From Glandiceps talaboti (taxonomy: Eukaryota > Hemichordata > Enteropneusta > Spengelidae), in contig NC_135571.1 of assembly GCF_964340395.1 (NCBI RefSeq), positions 1,445,611-1,509,610 on the forward strand: a stretch of 64,000 nt of DNA, read 5' to 3'. A model generated the notes under the pieces. That model saw only the letters and a list, made by a program, of their open reading frames with translations, was not told the origin of the DNA and did no database searches. The translations under genes and the position numbers were made by a program. How positions within the stretch are numbered: the first letter of the stretch is position 1; each line of letters opens with the position of its first letter. Positions 43,179 to 54,900 of this stretch are shown here, one piece after another.

Positions 43179-44533
43179 GTAGTGTACGTACAGCAGTTAG
43201 TTGTAAGACACACATATAACTTTTCAAGCAGATGTATTTAAAGTATACATGGAACAGATAATAAATGATATTTTGCCACGTTGGTAATATACTACAGTTA
43301 ATAACAAAGTTGATAGCACCGGGAGAGAAATCCATTAACAGCTAAGATCCACTGGAATAGAATTAGTTGTAGCTGCAGGTATGTGGTTTATTTACTTATA
43401 GTTATTACGCACACAGGGTGTGAGATGTAAACTGAACCTGAGACAGTACATCATCGTGTATCTCAATGTGAAGTGATTAATACCATCTCTGACGTACATC
43501 AAATGTCATTTTACAAAACGTATGTTATTACAGATCAGAGTTGAAAGCAGTCTCAGCATCCCATCAAGCATAGAGGATAAATGCGAAGCAAACTAGTCAA
43601 CCACTGACATTACTCGTGTTTGCAACTGAATGAATATTAACATCACAAGGATGGCTATGCATAGTGATTTCTTTATGCGTGATATATTCACCATTCAACT
43701 CCCTTCTCATATTCCATCATACATGGACTCCCTGCCTCAATGTTTTCTATCTTTTTTTCACTCAAATAAAATCTTACTTCCTGGCATTTCTATCTTTCTT
43801 TAGTCAAAGTACGTAAGCTTATATGCCTGGTAAAAGCGGTTTATCACTATGAGTTGACGTCGAGCAGTGACAAAACTACATCATCAATGTTTGGAAAATG
43901 TGATTATACATTGTAATGTCGAACCTAATACGAAGTGGAAAATAATAACGATTATGAATATTTTGACTAATTTTCCGAGCACCACATACTCATGATGACG
44001 TAGGCATGCATTGTTAGAATGTTAAATGACATATATCCAGTATTTTTGCCGAGGGCGTACAATTTAGTCTGTGCGTTACATAGTTAGTGTATGTACTATA
44101 TCAGTCGATCATTTAAAATACTTGAGTTTGATATATAAACCTGTAAGAGTCACTCGTAAATATGTAAAGGTAAGGAAAATATTGGAATATCTTGATATCA
44201 TTATCACCGAAATGTATAACGGGCGTTGTCGACGCGTCACAGTTTATCATGCAAGTGATGGTCAAAAACTAATTCCTATATTATTAGGTTTAGACGTGTG
44301 ATATTTGAATTCCATGTGGTATTACAAATACATTTTGTATAAATAAATTCTTGTCCAATTCCTCCATTTCATAATGTGATATTTGAAGAAAGGTTATTAT
44401 AGAACATTTCCATAATCAATTACAGCAACGTCATAGGCTCTTGACACTTGGTGTTATAAGTTTAGTGAATTTTTTTTTAGAAGTATATGACCCCAATGCA
44501 TACACACATTCACATTTCAATAATGAAACACCC

Positions 44534-44534
<1 letters not shown>

Positions 44535-44564
<30 letters not shown>

Positions 44565-44658
44565 CATACATACATACATACATGCATACATACACACACA
44601 CGCGCACACACAACCATACACACACATACATACATACATACATACATACATACATACA

Positions 44659-44688
<30 letters not shown>
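44535..44688. repeat. (CATA)n-(CA)n-(CATA)n compound microsatellite
   Basis: Two CATA blocks separated by a CACA/CGCA segment. Confidence 0.95.
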
Positions 44689-44690
<2 letters not shown>

Positions 44691-45642
44691 ACGTATTCGA
44701 TAAAGTAGAAATGGAATAGTGCATCTACCGTTTATACCACTTTGTGTCAGTCAAGGAGCAACAAGACAGAGAGCATCCTACTTAAAACATCATTAACCTC
44801 TGAGAAATATCTTTACTATCTTGTAAGCACTGTTAAAACACTATTCAAACACTTGGAACTGTTCATGACATAAACAGCATATAGCATAGCTGATATTTTA
44901 AAACGCCACTCAAATAAAACGTTCAAGTGTCTCAGTTTTTAATAGTGTTCATCAGCTGACGTTTATGGAACTGACACTAACTTTTAAAGGGATCTTATTG
45001 CAACGTTTGTCAATCTTATACTGTCTGTAAAATGTTTGTATTACATGCATCCTTTTACCAATCCCTTACACTTTCAGGGCATATTATTGATGTAATATGT
45101 AAAATATTGAATAAATTAACTCGTAGTAAATATGGTACAACCAATTTTTTTTCGAAATGCCTTTAGACGGTCCTTGTTGAATTTCATATATCTACATATA
45201 AACGATACGAGCTAGCAGTCTGGGTATCTCTTGGTAAAAGTTACAAAGTATGGATTAAGTAAATACTCTTTTAAGACCATGAATTTTATCAAATGACACT
45301 GTCTGTTTCTTACGTTCTTGTACCGTGATTCTAATAAACGTGAATTGCTAACAATTGAGGTATCAATAACAATTCCATTAAAGGCAAAGTATCTTTACGG
45401 TTGATGGATGTACAGTATTAAAATTGACTCTTCCTGTAGGGTGTTTTTGTAACTTTCATTATTTACCGAATTCACCATATTGTATGTCCACGATGGAAAT
45501 CCAGACATGCGTAAACCGGCATAGGTTGTTTTATAATCAATTAACAGGTTATATGCACAACCATAAAAGCTAACATATAGACCGTGAAATTTACACATAT
45601 CGCTGACAAAACATGATATAACAACCATTGACAGGTAGGATA

Positions 45643-45644
<2 letters not shown>

Positions 45645-45730
<86 letters not shown>

Positions 45731-45773
45731 CTCCCCCCTCTCCCTCCCCCTCTCTCTCTTCCTTCCTCCCTCC

Positions 45774-45838
<65 letters not shown>

Positions 45839-45900
45839 TCTCTCTCGCATACATACATACATACATACATACATACATACATACATACATACATACATAC
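45645..45900. repeat. (TC)n then (ATAC)n compound microsatellite
   Basis: About 200 bp of polypyrimidine TC with CCCT/TTCC interruptions, then thirteen ATAC units. The TC part is a long homopurine-homopyrimidine tract. Confidence 0.95.
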
Positions 45901-46261
45901 AAAACACAAAAGAGAATGGTTGAGAGGCTTAGAATAAGCCACTGTCAATCAACATGACTGCACTTACACGACGTAAATACACAAGTATGTTTATTCTAAG
46001 ATAACTGCGCACCGAGTGTTCTGCTGTCACCATTGACGTATATTGAGCGAATATGAAGACGTTATTAGATTCTAGTAATTTGAAATATGCTGCAAACAAG
46101 GTATTGCATTTTTGAAAAAGGCGTAATTGCTTTTGAACGATTTAATAAACATCGAAGTCAGTAACAGAACAGATGATAGTTTGCCAAAGTGTCTCAGTTG
46201 GGTCACTTGATAGAAAGATAAAGGTCACATTTAAAAATACATTAATAGTTCAATGACTTAC

Positions 46262-46458
46262 AAAAGCAAACATGTTCAATAACATGTTATCGGCAATTAG
46301 TTCGTCCCATACATACAGTTCATCAAGAACTCCCAAAAAGTGATCACTCAGAGTGGTTGATGCGCCAATCACCAGAGAGGAGGTCGAAAGTGCACTCGCT
46401 TCAGGATTTCCTGTAAGATCACTTCCTATGGAGTTGCCGTCTTTTAATATAAACAGGC
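46262..46458 (-). CDS. LamG/pentraxin-like domain exon, last strands; phase-0 donor
   Basis: 197 nt, phase 1 to phase 0. It starts GLFILKDG, passes SLVIGAS, and ends with GVLDELYVWDELI, the closing strand of the fold, then a short helix ending FAF. The donor is TTT/GTAAGTC. Reading through the donor gives a stop after three more codons. Phase 0 here matches the mucin-like stalk exon 23 kb downstream. Confidence 0.9.
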
Positions 46459-48610
46459 CTGGAAGCAAAGTAACGAGCATCATCAATAGATTATTGCTGA
46501 ACGGTTTGGTATCTAGGAGATATTTTACAGACTGTTACCACTAAATGTAAATACATGCCCTGATGTAGAATGCACTGTTTACACTAGTAAACTTTGAGCT
46601 TTTACAATGCTGGCAGATGCATCCAATTTGTTGGCATTTGCATAGTGTATGAAGTAATTTGCATAAAATGAATGAATATATCATTTGCATAATGAAAGTC
46701 ATTTGTATATTGCGTATAGTCGGTGAATTTGAAGTGTTTTGAAAAAAATATTAATTGAATTTTAAGGTGTATGCTACATGAAAATTGTTTTTCATAAGGG
46801 TTATGTAAGAAAAAGTAATCACCAGTAGTTTCCTCCCATTTGATGGCAACATTCATCCAGGTTTCAAAAGGGAATACAGCTACGCCATCTTGGAAGAAGA
46901 ACTTTGTAGTTGCAGTCTTTACAATGAATGTAAACATATCTCCATTGTCTACGTAAATAGCGATGCCTTGTGTATTGCTGGTCTCAGCCCCTATCAACGA
47001 AAAACAATGGATATGTATTTAAAAAATGACAACATTCCGCCATTAGGTGAACTCTATTACTATGAGATGCATTGTATACATGAACCGGAAAGTGCAACAA
47101 TTATTTGCACGAGGATTTTGAACTTATTTGTCAAATAAAACCACCTTATACAAAGTAAAACGTCTGAAGAGAGTATAAGCTCAATATATGGTAGTATTTA
47201 ATGGTATATTGTAAAATTGATTTTGAACATAAAGTTGATAATTTTGCAGCCCTACTGGGCTCTCAATATTCACCTAGGCTACGATTTAAACCTGTAAGGA
47301 ACTCTTATAGTTAGTTATTGTATGATTAAGTGATCTATGGTACCTAATAAGTAATGTCTATTGCGGTAGAGTAAATGTTGCCTATCGCTTTAGCCATGTT
47401 GCTGAGGTGAGTGAAGACCAAAGTGACATGTATAGTAACATTTATATTTCGCTGATCTCTAGACAAAGTTTGGATTGGCAAACTCCAAGGGGTCACAGTT
47501 CTTATAAGATTATTTATATATTATATTTAACATTGAATGCTTGAACCAATTGTAAATCCGAAATAAAAACAAAATAATAACACTCATCATGAAACCACGG
47601 TAGAAATATAAAATCAATAGTGACGTTAGGTGTCTCTTACTTTAGTCACAAGCATTGGAATTGTGACTAAGTCAGACTTGATTCAACTGCCATCTTACCA
47701 TATGTAGGTGCATTTACACCGCAATTTCAGTTTTAAATGCTGAAAGCCTGCTATCTGTAAGTACTTTGTGCCAGTGCACTCACAACAAAAAGGTCTTGCA
47801 AATATTCCTTTCGAATTCATTATGGTAAAACTTTCGCAAGTCTTTGAAGGGGAATTAATTACTATTACAATAACTATTCTCTACACGATAATGTTGCAAA
47901 AGATTTTAGTTCATTTCATCATTAACATACACGTTCCATCCTTGTCAGAGATGAAATCTGAAATGCGAATTATTTTCAGCCAAACAATTTGCTCTCTATT
48001 GAATTGGGTATTAGGTGTTGCAGTATAGCGCAGTCTGTACGTTCCATTGCTAGTGATGACATCATCATGACATTGATATCCCGTTTTACGAGGCTAAGAA
48101 AGTAAACCATCAGAAACCATTAAGCACTCGTTAAGTTGTCTCTTGTATATTTGATGAAGTAAAAGCCAGTCTATAGGCTATATAATTTGATCAACGGAAG
48201 AGAAGGAAATCACAAGTCGTGAAGTGTTGAAGACTTCAGTATCACTCTGTGTGTGGCTGAGGAGTACTAACGACCATAATGGATTAACTGTGTTTGACAA
48301 GTCACCTTTTACAGTTTACAGGCAATTCTGTTATATAAAATTCTCACCTCTGTGTAGGACAAGACAACTATTTTCAGAAGCCGTGAACATTCTAAACTTT
48401 ATATACATTATATACATTATATGCAAATATTTTGATATGTTATTGTTGTTGTTAAAGTAAACTCTTCATGATTGTGTTGGTTTTGACCAGAGGAACTTGC
48501 AAGCCTTTGTATTAAGACATGATATACTATATAATATATACCGCAAGTTCTATGTATGTATGTATGTATGTATGTATGTATGTATGTATGTATGTATGTA
48601 TGTATGTATG

Positions 48611-48671
<61 letters not shown>

Positions 48672-50955
48672 GTGCAAAATTGATGAGTAGAACAGTCCTG
48701 ATAAATAAATTCACTCAATATATATATATATGCAATGTAAAATTGACAAAGAATATAAACATTAGATGTTAACAATTCTGTCAAATACATTGATGGTTTT
48801 CCTTTGTACCTAAGTATTATGTCGTGCCAAACATGTTAATGATACAAACTGAATCACAAAGCTTTCTGGGGCATCCATTGGTTAGTATACCTGCGAAATA
48901 TCCTTGGCCTTAAATAGTAATCTGGAATGATTTATTAATGTTGACGAAGTATTACTGATAACAGGTTGAGAGATGTGATTTTTATGAAGCTGTGAAGTAT
49001 TATGTTCATCAATAATGCCCTTGAACTTGTAAACCGTAATCGAAAGGCTTCTTCACAAAATAGAAATTGCACTTATTTGGTATACTTAAAATAATTAAAA
49101 TATCCCAAAGCGTGTTTCTAATAGCAGACCCTGGAGAGAAATTGATTTCAAAGGTCCTTGCTTTTAGTTTAACATACAACATATATGTAGTCTCACTGTC
49201 TACCTTAATAAAAATCAAAGTGAAATACATTGGCCGTATATGCGTGTGTGCAGCTTACAGGTACATTAGCTATTTATTTCAACATTAAGTCTTGTTTTAA
49301 TACTGGGTATTCGAAGCCATCTACGAAAGTTTAGTCTACATAGTCAAGGTTAATGGACCCTACAAGTCATCGTAAATTTACACAGGGATAATCATTTGCG
49401 CAATAAATTCACCTAAACGTCGTTTCCAATTTACTAGAGCTGATTTAGAGATATTGAGGTCAATAAACTAGTTGACACCCAAACATTAAATGAAAACAAG
49501 ATTTAAAGTTTACACATGAGGCAAATCTAGATGTTTTTTTTGTTAAAATATAGAGAAATCACTCGCCTTCCGACAACCTTACATCTTAAAGAAAACATAT
49601 ACAGTTGATAGTCTTGGGGAGAAAGTCCAACCAGCTGTATTGCTCACTTTTTGCACTATTTGTCGTCAAAAATAGTAAACTTTAAGAGTGTCAAGAGAAA
49701 ATATTTTGGTAAAGTTCCTGCAAGATTTCCAACAATTCAAGTGACATATAATTATGTGAGTGTACAAGGGGTTATTTGCAAAGTTTCAAAAAAATAACAA
49801 GATACAGAGGTGCTAGTATCCAAAAAGTGTATAGTAACAATCACTGCAAGAGTGACAAAGTCAGAAATAAGTCTGACCGGCCGTAAGTAATTATTACAGA
49901 TTAAGATTGCTTATTTCCTTGTTTATTTGTCAGAGTCAGACACATATGACATATTTTAGTGATAGTAAGTTTATATAAACATAAAACTGACGAAAGTGTA
50001 GACACGGCTAAAATATAATTTGATAACAATGGCAACACAGCCGTGACGTTATCAAGACTTGAGTATGCAGCCAAAAGTACGGTTTTTGAAGAACAATAGT
50101 TTGCTTTGATATTCAAGAGGAAACAAGTCTTCCGAATCGATCTCTACATGAAGTGGCATCATACAGAAGAGAAAAGTAACTTCATTAAGTGTGTACTTAA
50201 TTTGAATGGCTAAGAAACATGTAGGTAACATTCAAATATGGTTACAAGTCAGACTTCAGATTTAAATACATTGACATCCTATGACGTTTCCTATGACAAC
50301 CATTTTCAGTGCGACGTGGAGACATCAATATATGCTTAATTTTAAAATGCTGATTTGGTACAGTAGTTATTATAGGTTTGGGTTCGTGGTTTCTTCTATA
50401 GAGTTCGACCTGCCTGCAGTCGTGGATGGTATATATAAGGCTATATGGCAGTATGCAATCACAGAATCAATTATATGGTTTTGCACGAATCTAATCTTAA
50501 GATACATAAAATATTAGAAAATACATTAACCTTTGTTATCAGTGTACATGCAGGAACATTTACGACTATCTCAGTAACCTGAATTTATATTATCGTCACG
50601 CGATGACAATAATTTGTCTTCATTTTCATCTAAAAGTACGAACCATTTTACAACATATAATGAACATAGCAACGTTTATGATGCAAAACGAAAATTGAAT
50701 ATTTCTGACCTTTTTCTCTAAAACGGTCATTAAAATAAAAACGTTTGTGATATAAGTATTCAAGGAGACAATATAATACTTCCCATGTTTACTAATACTT
50801 AAGCGAATATCGATGTTATCTATAAACTCAAATTACATTATTTTATTTTGAAGTTGTGATATATAGCATGTTTCTATAATATGCTTTATGCAACAATGGC
50901 AATATAATTTATAGCTTCATTATTTGGGGAAAAATACACTCATGTACAATCCTTG

Positions 50956-51040
<85 letters not shown>

Positions 51041-51196
51041 AATATTAGTAGCAGAGCATCATAGACTTAATTCAAAAGAATAAGGATTAGAGTTTCACGC
51101 TTCGAGCGACCAACAGACAACTAAATTGGAATTGTTAAAATCGGTACATACATTAATGTTTGTATGTAAATATTGCGTAACAAGGCGGTCGGACTA

Positions 51197-51280
<84 letters not shown>

Positions 51281-51813
51281 GTGTGTATGTATGTATGTAT
51301 ATACTCACTATTCTGTTAAACATATGATGAACTGTTCTAATGTGTATGTTTGAATGTTACCATATTCGTATTTTAATGAAAGATTTTGAGAAAAGGAACT
51401 TGTCTGTTAGCAGATGGCAACTCAATCTTTGTAGACTAATAGATGATTGCTATGGTTACCATTTTAATATCATATTACTAGTCCATCAATCTTTATCTTG
51501 ACGTATAAATTGTTTCATTTCAAAGTTGAAAATTGCTGAATGCTTTTAGTGTGTACAATACAAAAAAGGATATACCTACCCGAGGAAAACAGATACTTGG
51601 TAACACCAGGCGTATTATCAACTTTGACCCAGAAGTTGATAGTGATACCATTGCCGCAATTTGCAGAGGACGGTTGAATTAGACACGGGATTGGTGACGT
51701 CACTTCAGCATAAACAGTATCCCGGATGTGAATACCATAACTTACAATAGACCAATACGCGTCGTCTATAACTGCACCTACATAAAAAAATAAAAAATAG
51801 ATATGGTTGTATT

Positions 51814-51904
<91 letters not shown>

Positions 51905-54900
51905 AGAGAAAGAGAGAGAGAGAGAGAGAGAGTTCACATCCCATCCCATCCCATCCCATCCAATCACATCTCGTCCCGTCCCATCCCATCCCATCCCGTC
52001 CCGTCCTATCCCATCCCATCCCATCCCGCCCCATCACATACCATCCATTGCCATCCCATCCTATCTCATTCGAATACATCCCATCCCATCACATCCCATC
52101 CCATCAAATCACATCGCATCCCATCTCATCACATCAAATCCCATCCCATCCCATCCCATCATATCACATCACATTCCATCCCATCCCATCCCATCCCATC
52201 CCACCCCGTCCCATCCCACCCCATCCCATCCCATCCCACCCCGTCCCATCACATCCCATCCCATTACATCACACCACTTCCACGCCGAAATACGATAATA
52301 CAATTATATTCGATAATACATGCAAGGAAACATATTGTGACTGGATATATTTTAGTTAAATTGGTTTGTTTTGGTGTTGTGTACATGGACATGTGTAAAC
52401 CTATTATCAATGCAGATTATAACATAGCGCTTTCTTATTCCCTCCTGTGATTGGCTTACACCATGTCATATGGCATTAGCTAGTTTCCCAGCATGTCCTA
52501 AATTTGCATTAATCGCAATTAATGGCCCTAATACAGGGGGGGGGGGGTCTATGTAAGTTGATATAGTCTTTACCTTTAATGAGTCATTTGAATTATTTGC
52601 ATACTGAAAGATATATTTCGGAATTTGCATCCTGATTGTGCGAGTGTATTAACGGCAATATAAGGACTCGAATTTTGCATTTATGGAAGGCACAACAAAG
52701 CTCGTTGTTGTTGTTGTTGTTGTTATTACATAACAATTTTCGTTTAATTTGAATTCGTTTGATTTTCGAGCGACACAGTATTCAAATTCTACCACAAACG
52801 TGGTGTACAACGAATCTGAGTATTGTTGTTCAGTCACACCGGTTGACAAACTAGACCCTAGCAAAAGGCCGCTCACTATTTAACCTCTAATGCTGGTAAA
52901 CGATGGTTTCCAGACTGATTTATCGGTTACATTAATTAGCGTCAATGCCCTTTAATCTTAGAATTAACTTGCAGCTAATAATTCAATACATGCATAGGAA
53001 GAGTAAACGTGTCAAGTTTATATAATCATCTATCTATCTTTTGTCGATGTGTCCCTTCCTGATGTCTTAAATGTCACGAATTTGTGATTTTCTGCAAACA
53101 TGTTTATATATCATTGATACAAGCTTATCCGTGTAGGTTTATACTGCCTCAACATTGGCATTTCTACTTATCGAATACAGTACTCACGATTGTGCAAGGA
53201 AGAATAACATAGTATAGTTGAAGCAGTCTATATTAGAATGTTGAAACTTCAACATTACAGCGCCGTTTTCAACTTTCATACGTGTTGGATTATATTCTTG
53301 TGAGACATGTGTACCGTCATGAGTCACGTGGTCAACTAGGGAGACCAGACTGGAGAACAAATCCATGGGACATGGACAATATGCGTTATCTCACTGTTAA
53401 CCCGGATTTCGATTTAGTAACACAATCACCCAAAATAGCAACAACGTCTTTCTTGTTGTTTGAACCGCGTTCACGTCAACATTGCATCAGCGGTAAAATC
53501 AAAGTGGACAACTAGAATTTGATGATGATAAATAAATACACTGTACACAACTTGTCTACAACTGTACATGGTTTCATCATAATGTTGTAAACTTCAGGGA
53601 GATGTTTGTAATGACGTCATTGTTTACCCGGTGGCTGCTAAGCATTCTGGGAGTCTCTGGAAAATTCCATTGAGATAGCGCATGGAGGACGAAGTGATAG
53701 CAACCTGTTGTCTGAGCTCCGGCTGGTAGTAAAATCTATAGCCCCTTGAATTGATCTGACCAAGATCTATGGTCATACAGTTGTAGGTAGGGAAACCGTT
53801 AATCGGTGGACGTAGGTGCGAATCCTGTTTTAGTCCTGTTAGCCGAAGTACTCCTTCGCTTGTGGGCAGGCCACGAACCCGTCTTTTTCATTGTCGTATA
53901 CAGACAGTATCACAGACTGTCTCATAAGGTTATAGGGACGAGCGAAGCTTGTTCAATTATATCCAGTCTATGACATTTGGTGGCTTATCGTTGGGATATT
54001 TTAGCGTTTAATTTACAGAGACGCTTGGCTTTGTTCATTTGCTGAGGAGGTTTCTTGCCAATTGTGTGTTCGGGCTATTGTGTGATTGTGGGGCGTGCGG
54101 GGATAATCGGTCGCATTCATCGTTGCTTTGGACAGCCACTTTGGCCTGATAGGTGGACCATTCCCTATCAGAGTAACATTGGTGTGACTGGTATCTCTGC
54201 TTCAATACTTATTCTGTGTTCGGTGGGGTCCCTGTTTGATCGTTCTTGTGTGAGTGCGGATATGGCAGAAACGAGCACCGGAAGTAGAGTAGACGATACG
54301 GTGGTTGCACAGATATTCAGTTCAGAGATAGTGGTGTATATAGTATAACTCCAGCTCAGCGAAAGCAGAGTAAAATGGAAAGTGAAGGGTTACTGGTTGG
54401 TGCTGACTCTGGCCAGTCTGTGAGTGCTACACGATTCAGTAGGGGATTAGGTAGAGGTATACCCATAAGTTTTGGTACGCCACGTGAGGCCTCGGATAGG
54501 GACAGTTCATATGCAGGAGGCGGGGGGGGGGGTCATTCTCGTCTTTGGCTAATGCAGCCAGACCAGATCAGTATGATGGTACAACTGATTTTGCTGAGTA
54601 TGAGATTCATTTTCGAGCCTGTGCGGCAGCTGCACGGTGGAATGAACAAGGCAAATATCAGATATTAGTTTCACGTTTGAAAGTTACTGCATTAGGGGCT
54701 TCGTTGACTGCTATGAGAGAAAATCCAGATTTGGATTTTGAGGGTCTGTGTGCATTGTTAAATAGAGAATTTAGTTCTATAGGCCAGGAGGATGCTTTTC
54801 GATTGGCTGCTCGTACTATTACACGCAAACCAGAACAGTCATTACGTGAGTTATCTCAGGAAGTTCGTGAGGTAGTAATGAAAGCATACCCAGAGGCAAC

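Larger units (their letters stand above)
32761..46261. other. 13.5-kb region between the lectin-LamG module and the internal promoter
   Basis: Either one long intron or intergenic. It holds the 69-bp and 82-bp repeats, the foldback element, family B copy and four microsatellites. I found no exon with convincing borders and no recognisable protein. A reverse-strand AATAAA at 45990-45995 could terminate a lectin-only transcript. Confidence 0.6.
46991..51579. other. LamG intron
   Basis: Contains the candidate duplicated exon at 49086-49199, the TATG/TG array and two AT tracts. The rest is unique AT-rich sequence. Confidence 0.6.

Noticed and set aside
45395-45957. ORFs rich in Arg-Glu or Leu-Ser on both strands
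   Set aside because: Translations of the (TC)n and (ATAC)n tracts.
51803-52450. 215-codon plus-strand ORF of Arg-Glu then His-Pro-Ser repeats
   Set aside because: Entirely (GA)n and (CCATC)n repeat. The pentamer happens to stay open in several frames.
52590-52619. 30-nt mini-exon with good borders between the two LamG exons
   Set aside because: It is open only in phase 0, while both neighbours need other phases, so it cannot rescue the 53188-53335 candidate.
53188-53335. Including this exon in the main lectin-LamG model
   Set aside because: It ends in phase 2 while the 51777 exon needs phase 1. Leaving it out gives a clean in-frame join from 59777 to 51777.
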